Shown here: in pieces, positions 37,009 through 45,497 of the stretch | How positions within the stretch are numbered: position 1 is the stretch's first letter | Layout: each line of letters begins with the position of its first letter | Assembly: GCA_003223215.1 (NCBI GenBank) | Contig: QHYH01000083.1 | Span: 99,889 to 163,888 of the forward strand | Reading direction: 5' to 3' | Length of the DNA: 64,000 bases | Source of the DNA: Acidobacteriota bacterium | Lineage (GTDB): Bacteria > Acidobacteriota > Terriglobia > Acidiferrales > UBA7541 | Program-made: the position numbers and the translations under genes | Notes under the pieces: model-generated | Told to the model about the DNA's origin: nothing | The model's input: only the letters and a program-made list of their open reading frames with translations | Databases searched by the model: none

Positions 37009-38604
37009 TTACTCCGAGCCGCCGGAGCCGAACAGGCGCAACACCACCCCGGCGGAAGCCCAGTAATTGTTCTGGGTCGTGCCGCCAAAGGAGGTGCGGT
37101 AGTAGTCGAGATCGATCACGCGGACTTCCCAGTGTTTCCCGACGCGCATATCGATTCCGCCTCCGGCCTTATAAGAAAGGCAGTTATCCGAGGTTCGGTA
37201 GCCTCCGGCGCCGCTGACGGTGACGTCGAAGCGCGATCCGCCAACCAGGCCTTCCACAAAAGGCGTTATGTTCCAGCGGCTCACGCGGTGGTAGAAGTAG
37301 CGGCCGCCGAAATGGTTGCCGTACAAAACGTTCTTGACGCCGCCCGAGCTGACGAGACTGTAGCTGGCGTCGCCGACAATCTGGAGCCAGGGCTTCAGGT
37401 TGTAGGCACACGAGCCCATGCCGCCGCTCAGGTTGCTGGAAGTTCCGCCGCTGCCGACGCGGTCAAACGTGTAGCCGGAATAGAGTTCCACCAGGAAGCT
37501 GTGATAAACGCCGGGCAGAGGCCGTTCCCAGCTCGCGCGTACGCTGGCACTGCGCACTGGATCGGGTGCAGGTTGCGCCGCTTCAGGCTGCGAAGCCGTG
37601 GCAGGCGAAGCTGGGTCTGCAGCCGATGACGGAGCTGAATCTGCAGCGGAAGCAGGCACCGGGCTGGGGGCTGGTGCGGCTCCCGGAGCTGCGTCTGCGG
37701 CGCCCGAAGGAGGCGCAGGTGGCGCTGGTTGCGGCGGGTTCGGGAACAGAGACCCAGGTTGAGCCGGGCTGGGTGCTTGCGGCGGTGTTGACGACGAACT
37801 TGCGGCCGGCTGAGCCGGAGCGGGTTGCGCGGTAGCACCCTGAGCTTGTGAATCCGCTTGCGCAGGCGATGACGGTTGCGAAGGTGCCGGAGTTGCTGGC
37901 TGGGCGTTAGCCGCCGGAGCCGTGAAAGCAGAAGGCGACGACGACGGAGTCACCGGAGCCCGAGCAGGTTGCGCTGCGCCAGCCGCCGGCTCGGGCGATG
38001 AAACCGGGGAAACCGCGCTGGTCGAAGGCCAAGGTGCGGGCGCAGCCGGAGAAGGCTGCGGGGCCGCAGCAGGTGGCGGACTGTTTGCCGCTGAAGAATG
38101 CGCCCTTCGGGACGTCCAGTCGGACGGTGTCACCGGTGGCATGGGCGGCGTTGGGAACAACGGCCCAGCTTGGGCTGCGGGCTTCTCCGGTGCGGACGTG
38201 GTCGCCGGAGGAGAATCGATCTTGGGGGCCGCATTCCGTTGTGCTGCCGAGGCCATTGCTGGGGCATTGGTTGAAGCCGCAGGCGCTGAGCTCGCAGGAA
38301 CTCGCGCGGCGGCCTGCGAAGCGTTGGCGCCGCCACGGTCCGGGGTGATCAGGTTCGAGTAGATATAGCCGATCTTGCCGTCCTTGGTTTCGACGCGCGA
38401 GAAGACAAAGCCATAGACCAAAATCGAGAAGCGCTCCCCGCACACGACGGTGCCAAGAGCGTCCGGTGTTTGCCGGGCTTTGCTGAACAGTTGCGCGCCC
38501 TCCGGATGGTTCGCGCACTCAAGGTACCCCAAGTCGTCCGCCCAAGCGGGGGAGGCCGCCAGAAAGCAGGCCGTGAGTAGAGTGAACAAACGTATGCGAG
38601 ACAT
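37009..38604 (-). CDS. Outer-membrane beta-barrel protein with N-terminal SH3-like domain and long Pro/Ala linker
   Basis: A 531-residue secreted protein. A signal peptide (LFTLLTACFLAASPAWA) is followed by a small SH3-like domain (about 22-90), then about 260 residues of extremely Pro/Ala/Ser/Gln-rich sequence, then a ~175-residue OmpA/OmpW-like barrel (about 355-531) with alternating strands (VELYSGYTFDRVG, FGGRYFYHRVSRWNITPFVE) and an aromatic-rich end. The ATG at 38604 is chosen because it starts the signal peptide; an in-frame start further up adds unconserved residues. It may span from the wall to the outer membrane; the role is not known. Confidence 0.75.
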   Translation of the reverse strand: MSRIRLFTLLTACFLAASPAWADDLGYLECANHPEGAQLFSKARQTPDALGTVVCGERFSILVYGFVFSRVETKDGKIGYIYSNLITPDRGGANASQAAARVPASSAPAASTNAPAMASAAQRNAAPKIDSPPATTSAPEKPAAQAGPLFPTPPMPPVTPSDWTSRRAHSSAANSPPPAAAPQPSPAAPAPWPSTSAVSPVSSPEPAAGAAQPARAPVTPSSSPSAFTAPAANAQPATPAPSQPSSPAQADSQAQGATAQPAPAQPAASSSSTPPQAPSPAQPGSLFPNPPQPAPPAPPSGAADAAPGAAPAPSPVPASAADSAPSSAADPASPATASQPEAAQPAPDPVRSASVRASWERPLPGVYHSFLVELYSGYTFDRVGSGGTSSNLSGGMGSCAYNLKPWLQIVGDASYSLVSSGGVKNVLYGNHFGGRYFYHRVSRWNITPFVEGLVGGSRFDVTVSGAGGYRTSDNCLSYKAGGGIDMRVGKHWEVRVIDLDYYRTSFGGTTQNNYWASAGVVLRLFGSGGSE

Positions 38605-38818
38605 CGCCGCCTCCGTCGGCTCAGGACAAGCCGAGCCTTGCCATCCATTTTGCGGGCGAAAAGCACCGCGTGAAACGGTCCGAAAGGACAGGGATTCCAA
38701 AAAAAACACCTGTCCGGGAGACGGGCTGCCTCAGGCGCGGGGTGAGTTTCATCGGTTTCCGCATGGTGCACGGGGAAAGGGACGGGCAGGGATGCCTGTT
38801 TTGCAGTCTTCGGCTTGG

Positions 38819-39280
38819 CTAGGAGTTGGCCAGGTGTTTCAGGACATCGGCGGCGTGGCCCTTGGCTTTGACGACAGGCCAGACCGCTAGAATTTTGCCA
38901 GTTTCGCCGATGAGGAACGAGCTTCGCACGATGCCCAGGAACTTGCGTCCCATGAACTGCTTTTCCTGCCACGCGCCGTAGGCTTCGATGGTCTGGTGGC
39001 TGGGATCGCTGAGTAAAGGAAAATTGAATCTATATTTGGCCTTGAACAAGGCTTGCGCTTTGACGGAATCGGCGCTCATGCCCAGGACGGCCACTTTGAG
39101 CTTTTCGAACTTCTTTTTTGCGTCGCGAAACTCGGACGCCTCGATGATTCAACCGGAAGTGTTGGCTTTGGGGAAGAAGAAAAGCAGAACGCGCTTCCGC
39201 TTGAAGTCTTTGAGCGAGACCGTTTTGTTTTCGTCCGATTGCAGGCGGAACGCAGGTGCCTTGTCGCCGGGCTTGAGCAT
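38819..39280 (-). CDS. Peroxiredoxin Q/Bcp with UGA at the catalytic Cys (candidate selenoprotein)
   Basis: A 153-residue PrxQ/Bcp-type thiol peroxidase if the single in-frame TGA at 39151-39149 is read through. The N-terminus MLKPGDKAPAFRLQSDENK, the FFFPKANTSG segment and the downstream ASEFRDAKKKFEKLKVAVLG, AYGAWQEKQFMGRKFLG and SSFLIGETGKI are all intact and collinear with E. coli Bcp. The TGA falls exactly at the peroxidatic Cys (codon 44). The resolving Cys position, five residues on, is Ser. A hairpin lies 17 bases after the TGA. Selenocysteine is the simplest reading; a point-mutated pseudogene is the alternative. Without readthrough only 91 C-terminal residues would be called. Confidence 0.6.
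39120..39139 (-). promoter_or_regulatory. SECIS-like hairpin after the peroxiredoxin UGA
   Basis: On the minus strand GCGTC (39139-39135) pairs with GACGC (39124-39120); inside it CGA (39134-39132) pairs with TCG (39128-39126), with a bulged C at 39125 and an apical loop GTT (39131-39129). Seventeen bases separate the TGA from the loop G, within the spacing expected for bacterial SECIS elements, which also favour a G at the start of the loop. The hairpin is short, so this is supportive and not conclusive. Confidence 0.45.
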
Positions 39281-39405
39281 GGATCCCCCGGAGACATTTT
39301 AACAGGGCGGGCATATTGGGGCATGAAGTGACGCCTTGACGGAGGGGAAAGGCGGCCTCGCGCCGCCCTTGGTCTGCGCCTAGGGCCAACCGCGCACCAA
39401 AAGGA

Positions 39406-40890
39406 TCAGGAGAGGAGTTTGCGGAGGACCTCGTTGACGGATTGAGGGTTGGCCTGGCCGCGCGTGGCGCGCATCACCTGGCCGACAAAAAATTTGAAGA
39501 CGCCTTCGTTGCCGGATTTGTATTTGGCCACGTTGTCCGGATTCTTGGAGATGACCTCGCGGGCGGCGGCTTCGATTGCAGAATCACTGACTTGGGCGCC
39601 GAGGCCTTCGGCCGAGACAATGTCGGCGGCGGAGCGGCCGGATTCGACCATGGTCGAGAAAACTTTTTTCCCGACGGCGGCTGTGATTTTTCCGGATTCC
39701 ACGAGTTCGATGAGTTCGGCGAGCGACTTCGCACTGACCGGGCTTGCGTCGATTTCCTTGCCGGAATCGTTCAGGCGGCGAAGAAGTTCGGTTTGCATCC
39801 AGTTGGCCGCGGCTTTGCCAAGAGCGCCAGCTTTCACGACAGCCTCGAAATAGTCGGCCAGCGCCTTGGTTGCCGTGAGAACTCCGGCATCGTAGGGCGT
39901 GATGCCGTAGGAGGCGACAAAGCGGGCGCGCCTGGCTTCGGGTAGTTCGGGGAGCTGGCGACGAACCTCGTCCCTCCAGGCCGGGCTGACGTCCACCGGA
40001 AGAAGATCGGGCTCGGGGAAATAGCGGTAATCGTGGGCCTTTTCCTTTGAACGCATGCCAACGGTGCGGCCTTCGGCTTGATGCCAGAGGCGGGTCTCCT
40101 GGGCCAGGCGGCCGCCGGATTCGAGCACACCGATGTGGCGCTCGATTTCGTATTCGAGCGCTTTTTGCAGGAAACGGAAGGAGTTGAGATTTTTGACTTC
40201 GACTTTGGTCCCGAATTTGCCAGAGCCACGCCGGCGCACGCTGACATTGGCGTCGCAGCGGAGCGAGCCTTCCTCCATATTGCAGTCGCTGACGCCGGTG
40301 TAGAGCATGATCTGGCGGAGCGCGGTGAGATAGGCGTGGGCCTCCTCGGAAGAGCGGATGTCCGGCTCGGAAACAATTTCGACGAGCGGCGTGCCGCAGC
40401 GGTTGTAGTCGATATAGGCCTTGGTCGCTGACTGGGAAAAGCCTTCGTGAAGGTTTTTCGCGGCGTCTTCTTCGAGATGGAGACGCGTGATGCCGATGCG
40501 CTCTGTGGCGCCGGCGACTTCGATGTCGAGCCAGCCGCCAGTCGCGACCGGGAGTTCGTATTGGGAGATTTGGTAGCCCTTGGGAAGGTCGGGATAGAAA
40601 TAGTTTTTGCGGGCGAAGCGCGAACGCTGGTGCACGGTGCAATTCAGGGCGACCGCGGCGCGCATGGCCATTTCGACCGCGCGTTTGTTCAGGACGGGAA
40701 GCGTGCCGGGGAGACCGAGGCACACCGGACAGACGTTCGAGTTTGGCGGATCGCCGAAACGCGTCGAGCAGCCGCAGAAGATTTTGGTTTTGGTGAGAAG
40801 TTGTACGTGGACTTCGAGGCCGATGACCGGCTCGTATTTCGCCAGGATTTCCGGCGTCACGGACGCTTCGTCGGGAACCGATTTCGGCAT
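39406..40890 (-). CDS. gatB: Aspartyl/glutamyl-tRNA amidotransferase subunit B
   Basis: A 494-residue GatB, the tRNA-binding kinase subunit of GatCAB, which converts Glu-tRNA-Gln (or Asp-tRNA-Asn) to the amide. The N-terminal catalytic signature VIGLEVHVQLLTKTKIFCGC, the zinc cysteines (CGC ... CPVC) and the C-terminal YqeY-like tail domain are complete. The ATG at 40890 (MPKSVPDEAS) is used. An upstream in-frame GTG at 40902 is rejected because it abuts the promoter -10 box. gatA and gatC are not in the window. Confidence 0.94.
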   Translation of the reverse strand: MPKSVPDEASVTPEILAKYEPVIGLEVHVQLLTKTKIFCGCSTRFGDPPNSNVCPVCLGLPGTLPVLNKRAVEMAMRAAVALNCTVHQRSRFARKNYFYPDLPKGYQISQYELPVATGGWLDIEVAGATERIGITRLHLEEDAAKNLHEGFSQSATKAYIDYNRCGTPLVEIVSEPDIRSSEEAHAYLTALRQIMLYTGVSDCNMEEGSLRCDANVSVRRRGSGKFGTKVEVKNLNSFRFLQKALEYEIERHIGVLESGGRLAQETRLWHQAEGRTVGMRSKEKAHDYRYFPEPDLLPVDVSPAWRDEVRRQLPELPEARRARFVASYGITPYDAGVLTATKALADYFEAVVKAGALGKAAANWMQTELLRRLNDSGKEIDASPVSAKSLAELIELVESGKITAAVGKKVFSTMVESGRSAADIVSAEGLGAQVSDSAIEAAAREVISKNPDNVAKYKSGNEGVFKFFVGQVMRATRGQANPQSVNEVLRKLLS

Positions 40891-40902
40891 AAAGAGAGAC
40901 AC

Positions 40903-40911
40903 ATTATAGCA
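40903..40911 (-). promoter_or_regulatory. Extended -10 promoter of gatB
   Basis: The minus strand reads TGCTATAAT (40911-40903), an extended -10 element with a perfect TATAAT. No good -35 is visible. A transcript start 6-7 bases downstream would lie within about 6 bases of the gatB ATG, so the message would be leaderless or nearly so; there is also no Shine-Dalgarno sequence. Confidence 0.55.
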
Positions 40912-41352
40912 TCAGCGGGCGGGGTCGTTCGGCTACGCCGAGGAAACACAAGTCCGCCGCCACCACGCGCGCCCAGAACGGCTGAAAAGTTGGCGAGTCC
41001 ATGCGCTGATCGCGTTGCGGGCGCTCATGGCGAGATTCGAAGGCAACTCGTTGCGGCTGAACCAGCGGACCTCGCGGTTTTACCCGGCTCCCGGTTCGTA
41101 GCTTGGCCAGACAAGAGTTGTCCCAGGTACGCCGGAGAGTGACGCAGAGCAAGACGCGCAGAGAGATTCTGACGCCGACCTCTTCACGGGCTTCGCGGAT
41201 GGCGCGCTGCTCGAGAGTTTCAAGGAAGTCGACCTTGCCGCCGAGGATGCTCCGGCAGCCAGCTTCCCGAGGCAACTTGCCTAGGGTCAAGGAGCCCCAG
41301 GCCCTGGTTGTCGGTCAGCAGAAGGCCGACGCCAACTCTCGGATGTGCAGCC
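40904..41352 (-). pseudogene. Nudix hydrolase, frameshifted
   Basis: The gene begins in one frame with AHPRVGVGLLLTDNQG near 41350. From about 41292 the homologous sequence shifts to another frame, giving LPREAGC, then the Nudix box GGKVDFLETLEQRAIREAREEVG (matches GX5EX7REXXEE). After the box the expected continuation is lost into Arg/Pro-rich nonsense until the stop at 40904. So an intact Nudix box survives in a broken gene. Nudix enzymes cleave nucleoside diphosphates linked to another group. It follows the DUF6580 gene on the same strand. Confidence 0.75.
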
Positions 41353-41368
41353 TCCGGCGCGGGAGCAG

Positions 41369-41932
41369 TCACCGGGCCGCGGCTGGAGCAGGCTCCCGGA
41401 AAACGGGAACGAAACGCTCGGCAACGGCAAAGGCCCCGAAGAACAACAAAGCATAAAGGGCATCGCCGGTGACCGTATTCCGGAACAGGGCAAGGCCAGC
41501 AAGGTAACAGGCAGCGAGGCCAGAAGCAGTTTTTGGATAGGAATTCAGGAGCCACCAGACGGCGAAATTGGTCACCAGGAAAAACTGCAGGGAACCGAGA
41601 ACAGTGGCCCCCGCGATTCGAAGAAAAGCGCGACGGTTTTCTAGCGAGCGGCCGATGAGGACGCTGAGAAGAAAACTGGCGTAGACCATGACCATAAGCC
41701 CGGGCTTGTAAAAGCCGACAAACAGATCGCCGGCCAAAAGCGCAAGCACCGGAAAAGCAAAGGCCAGGCGGCGATCCTTGATCACTGCGCCAGAGAATAG
41801 AGCCATCGCGCCGACGGGCGTGAAATTCCACGGGTGCGGCGCGATGCGGAGAGCGGCCGCAACGGCAAGGATGGCCAAGGCGAGAAGCAGACGACAGACC
41901 AGATTTTCCTTCTGCGAGAATTCAGCGTTCAT
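41369..41932 (-). CDS. DUF6580 family membrane protein (ECF S-component-like)
   Basis: A 187-residue protein with five or six membrane helices (RLLLALAILAVAAALR, FAFPVLALLAGDLFVGFY, LGSLQFFLVTNFAVWWLL, ALYALLFFGAFAVAERF). The NFTPVGAMALFSGA and VTNFAVWWL segments match DUF6580, whose fold size resembles substrate-binding S-components of ECF vitamin importers. The ATG at 41932 has a GGAG site and overlaps the end of the PP-loop gene by 11 bases. Its place next to the PP-loop gene, downstream of btuB, suggests a role linked to corrinoid supply; this is inference. Confidence 0.75.
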   Translation of the reverse strand: MNAEFSQKENLVCRLLLALAILAVAAALRIAPHPWNFTPVGAMALFSGAVIKDRRLAFAFPVLALLAGDLFVGFYKPGLMVMVYASFLLSVLIGRSLENRRAFLRIAGATVLGSLQFFLVTNFAVWWLLNSYPKTASGLAACYLAGLALFRNTVTGDALYALLFFGAFAVAERFVPVFREPAPAAAR

Positions 41933-42617
41933 TTTTGACTCCTTGCTCATCAGGAAGTAAATCGCAAAAAACAAAACCGTCGCGGTGGACGATCTCGCCG
42001 GTTCGAACCGAGACGGGCCGCCGGAAAACAGGACCATCGCAAACAAAAGTGTGAAATTCGCCGTTTTCGCCGCAGGGGTCCGCGTTTCCTGGAAGATCGC
42101 GGAAAAAAGAATCGTCGAGTTCGCGTCCGGCAAAGCTGCGATCGAGAACCTTGGGATCAATGCAAACGGCGATGGCGCGGAAACGGCGCGCTTGAAAGAA
42201 GCGGATGAGTTCGTGCGTGTCTCGCTTCCAGATGGGAAACAGAGCGCTCATTCCGATGCGCGCAAGATTTTTTTCGCGATAGGCGCGCAGGTCTTCGAGG
42301 AAAATGTCGCCAAAGGCAATCTTGCGAACGCCCTGATCGTAGAAACTGCGCAAGGCTTGCCCCATGCGCGCTTCATAAACGGAATTCGCGCACTGAGGAG
42401 GGATGCGCACTTCGTCGAGAGGCAAGCCGATGGATGCGGCTTGGAGCTCGAGAAGCTCGCGGCGAACGCCGTGCATGCTGATGCGTTCGTAGCCCTCGGT
42501 GACGGTCGTGAGGAGGGCTGTGACGTGGAATTGCTGCTGCTCGAGCAGCGCGTGAAGCGCCATGGCGCTGTCTTTGCCGCCGCTCCAGCAGAAGAGGATG
42601 GGTTCGCGTATGGTCAT
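41922..42617 (-). CDS. Dph6-related PP-loop ATP pyrophosphatase
   Basis: A 231-residue PP-loop enzyme. The ATP-binding motif SGGKDS is at FCWSGGKDSAMALHAL near residue 13, followed by MHGVRRELLELQAASIGLPL and the family block GENGEFHTFVCDGPVF near residue 185. In eukaryotes Dph6 amidates diphthine; bacteria lack diphthamide, so bacterial members must act on something else. It overlaps DUF6580 and lies 230 bases downstream of btuB on the same strand. The biological substrate is not known. Confidence 0.85.
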   Translation of the reverse strand: MTIREPILFCWSGGKDSAMALHALLEQQQFHVTALLTTVTEGYERISMHGVRRELLELQAASIGLPLDEVRIPPQCANSVYEARMGQALRSFYDQGVRKIAFGDIFLEDLRAYREKNLARIGMSALFPIWKRDTHELIRFFQARRFRAIAVCIDPKVLDRSFAGRELDDSFFRDLPGNADPCGENGEFHTFVCDGPVFRRPVSVRTGEIVHRDGFVFCDLLPDEQGVKNER

Positions 42618-42847
42618 AAGAGATTTCAGTGATAAGTTCTAGGCCGCAAGTAAGACGGAGCCTTGCGAAATCTACGTGGTCAGCTTGGTTCCCGCGCGTT
42701 TGCTCCGGCAGTAACGGCGATGGCCGTGTCCTGAGGAAAACCCGCTCTTTAAACAGACTCTCGACCCTGTGGCCGGAGGTGGGCGCAGCATTGCCCGCCA
42801 CCGGCGGGCTGGATCCCCACAAGAAACCAGGACTGCTTCGAGAAAGC

Positions 42848-45046
42848 TCACGGCTGTTCGTTGCGGCCTCCGATCCGATATTTCAGGCCGAGGCGGTAAT
42901 CCCGGCCAAGGGCGGGAAAGCCGATGGCGTCTTGATATTGCTTGTCTAAGAGATTACTGACACGGGCGTAAAAGAAAAGGCCTTTTCCGACGTCGTAGCT
43001 GGTGGCCATGTCAAAGCGCGCGTAGCCAGGATTGCGGGTGATGCCGAGGCCGTCGAAGTCGCTGTCGGTGCGCACGCCGGTGAAGTAGCCCGCAAAGTTG
43101 AGATTCACGCGACGGAAGTTGAGGTTGAGCCAGGCATTGCCGGAATTTACCGGCCGGCGAATCAAATGGTTGCCCGGCTGCTCGACCGGGGGCGCACTCG
43201 GGATGGTCTGGAGTACGCGCGAGTCATCATAGGAATAGTTGCCCTTGATGGTGAGCCAGCCGAGGAGGTGCGCCTCGCCGGAGGAGTTGAAGCCGCGAGC
43301 GCGGGCAGCATCGGTGTTGAAGTACAACATTTCGTTTCCGCCGAAACACATGGGATTGGGCGGGCCGACCAGTTGATTGATCAGGTTGTGAAACTCGTTG
43401 TCGAAAAAGCCGATGGAGAGGCGGACGCGATTGCTGCTGAGAAACTGATCGAGGCCGACGTTGAGCGTGCGGCTCTGCTCGGGGTGCAAAGCGGGATTGC
43501 CTGGATTGCAGGGATCCTGGCTGAAGGACTCGAACATGGTCGGCTCCTCAATGCCCTGGCCATAGGAAACCTTGAAGCGGGTATCCGACCAGAAACCACT
43601 AGAGTAGCGAAGAGCGTAGACCCCGCCAACGCGGGGAACGACGCGCGTGCCAAAGCTCGCATTGTCCTCGGCGCGCGCGCCCGCGCTGAGCGTGAGGCGA
43701 GGAACGGGAAACCAGCGAGCATCGAGGAAACCAGCCTGATTGTTGCGGCGCGCATGGAGGCCGCTCAGGTTGTTGGGATCGCCGTTCTCGACTTCATACT
43801 GATAACCCGCAGTGACCGCGCCGCGATGGAAGGAATAAGTCGATTGCGCGAGGAATCCCGCGCGATTGAATTGAGTAGTTTCGAAAAAGCTGAAATCCGG
43901 AAAGCCGGCGGTATCGAGGAACCGCGCTTCCATGCCGGAGACGCGATGGGCCCAATGGGCACCTGTTTTGAAGTTCCAGCTTAGATTGCCGGAGAGCTGG
44001 CGTAGATCGTCGTAGGCCGTCGAATCGGTGAAGGCCGGGCCGAGCAGGGTCTGGCCGGGAGTGCCCGCGAAGCTGGCGTCGCTGCGAACGGTGAGGCGAA
44101 GCTGGTTCGAATCGGAAAAGCTGTAGCCGAAATTGCCGGCGAAGCCCCGATTGATAAAAGGATCATTCACGCCCTGGCCGTCGGTATGGAAGTAGGAGCC
44201 GGCGGCGGAGTAATCGAATTTGCCAAGCAGGCCGCTGAATTGGCCGCCGCCGCGAGCGGAGGAGAAAGCGCCGCCTTCGGCGAACAGGTCGAGTTCAGGA
44301 ATTCGCGTGGAGCCCCGGCGGCTGATGATTTGAATGACTCCGGACATGGCGTCCGACCCGTAAAGCGCGCTTTCGGCGCCGTGCACGATTTCAACTTTGT
44401 CGACGTTGTCGAGAGCGAGGTTGGAGAAATTCATGTCGCCGCCGGGAAGATTCACGGGAGTTCCATCGATAAGCACTTTGGTGAAAGCGGAGTCGCCGCC
44501 ATCAATAAAGATGGTGGAAAGGCCGCCGATCGGGCCGGTGCGCGCAAGGCTGATGCCCGTTTGCGTGGACAGAAGATCGGGAAGGAAGACGGCCTGGCGC
44601 TGCTCGATTTCCTGCGCGCCGATGATGTCAACCGGGGCCGGCGAGTGAGCAAGCTCGGTCGGCTGCGTGTTAGCGGTGACAACTACGTTGGCAGAAAGAG
44701 GCGCAAGGCCGAGGCGAAGACTGAGGACATGGGGTTCCCCGGGGGCGAGGTCGACGACCATCTCGCGCGAAGCAAAGGATGAGCGCGTGAATCGCACACG
44801 ATAGCGGCCGGCGGGCAAGTCCAAGGAGTATTCGCCCGCAGCGGAGGATTTGGCCGACCAAGTTTGGGAACTCGGGGAACCATCCCTGCGCGCCTGCACC
44901 TGAACGTCAGCGATGCCGCCACCGTTCGCATCGGTGAGGGTGCCGGAAAGGTGGGCGAACTCGGAATTATTTTGTGACTGCAAGGAGATGCCGGTGCCGA
45001 GAACTGCAAGAGAGAGAAAAGCAGAACGAAGAAGAACAGTTTTCAT
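42848..45046 (-). CDS. btuB: TonB-dependent vitamin B12 receptor
   Basis: A 732-residue outer-membrane receptor. After the signal peptide (AFLSLAVLGTGISLQS) comes a carboxypeptidase-regulatory-like Ig domain (about 30-110, SGTLTDANGGGIADVQV), then the plug domain with a TonB-box-like region and FIDGGDSAFTKVLIDGTPVN and ESALYGSDAMSGVIQII, then a 22-strand barrel ending in an aromatic-terminated LGLKYRIGG. The barrel and plug fit BtuB. The ATG at 45046 is set by the signal peptide. Control by an upstream cobalamin riboswitch supports the B12 assignment. Confidence 0.9.
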   Translation of the reverse strand: MKTVLLRSAFLSLAVLGTGISLQSQNNSEFAHLSGTLTDANGGGIADVQVQARRDGSPSSQTWSAKSSAAGEYSLDLPAGRYRVRFTRSSFASREMVVDLAPGEPHVLSLRLGLAPLSANVVVTANTQPTELAHSPAPVDIIGAQEIEQRQAVFLPDLLSTQTGISLARTGPIGGLSTIFIDGGDSAFTKVLIDGTPVNLPGGDMNFSNLALDNVDKVEIVHGAESALYGSDAMSGVIQIISRRGSTRIPELDLFAEGGAFSSARGGGQFSGLLGKFDYSAAGSYFHTDGQGVNDPFINRGFAGNFGYSFSDSNQLRLTVRSDASFAGTPGQTLLGPAFTDSTAYDDLRQLSGNLSWNFKTGAHWAHRVSGMEARFLDTAGFPDFSFFETTQFNRAGFLAQSTYSFHRGAVTAGYQYEVENGDPNNLSGLHARRNNQAGFLDARWFPVPRLTLSAGARAEDNASFGTRVVPRVGGVYALRYSSGFWSDTRFKVSYGQGIEEPTMFESFSQDPCNPGNPALHPEQSRTLNVGLDQFLSSNRVRLSIGFFDNEFHNLINQLVGPPNPMCFGGNEMLYFNTDAARARGFNSSGEAHLLGWLTIKGNYSYDDSRVLQTIPSAPPVEQPGNHLIRRPVNSGNAWLNLNFRRVNLNFAGYFTGVRTDSDFDGLGITRNPGYARFDMATSYDVGKGLFFYARVSNLLDKQYQDAIGFPALGRDYRLGLKYRIGGRNEQP

Positions 45047-45114
45047 GTTGTCCCCCACTCCCTCACGCGCGGGAGTTTGAAGGTTGTCCTGAGCGCGGAA
45101 AGAACGCACAGGCT

Positions 45115-45436
45115 GCAGACTTCGCCGGTCTCCTGGCTTGGCGGTGTGCATGGCTCACAGCCTTCCCGCGGCGGCGCCCTTGTTGTTCTTGAGTCGCGAC
45201 TTCTAACGGGTCGCGACGACGAGCGTTTTGCCGCAGTGGCCTGCGAACCTCTTCAAGTGCAACCCTTGCCGGGTTGCCTTGCAAGCACACTCGACATCCT
45301 CAAGTGCGACCCCTGGCCGGGTCGCGGGGATGTGAGCGGCTTCCGCCTTACAGTCGCGCGGCGGCGACGGATTGTTTCGCTGCGACTCCGACAAAAACCG
45401 GAGCCAACGAACCGTCTTCCCGAGCACGAAGTCTGC
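45115..45436 (-). ncRNA. Cobalamin riboswitch (expanded) controlling btuB
   Basis: On the minus strand a 10-bp closing helix (GCAGACTTCG at 45436-45427 with its complement at 45124-45115) encloses the conserved cobalamin elements in order: GGGAAGACGG, AATCCGTCGC, the CGCGACTGTAAG box, GGCCACTGCGG, CGGGAAGGC, and AAGCCAGGAGACCGGC near the 3' end. At 322 bases it is longer than usual: an extra stem sits in the first lobe and two GC-rich hairpins (around CCCTTGCCGGG and CCCTGGCCGGG) sit in the variable arm. The leader then has a stem ACTCCC...GGGAGT just before the GGGGGA ribosome-binding site, suggesting translational control. Confidence 0.88.
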
Positions 45437-45497
45437 GGTGAATGTAATCCGCGGAACGAGCCGCAGGGTTGGGGTAAACGAGAAAAACAGCAAGTGA

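Noticed and set aside
36724..37629. Plus-strand open frame of about 300 codons over the outer-membrane protein gene
   Set aside because: The first part is the DUF4349 remnant; the rest is antisense to the barrel and linker coding sequence.
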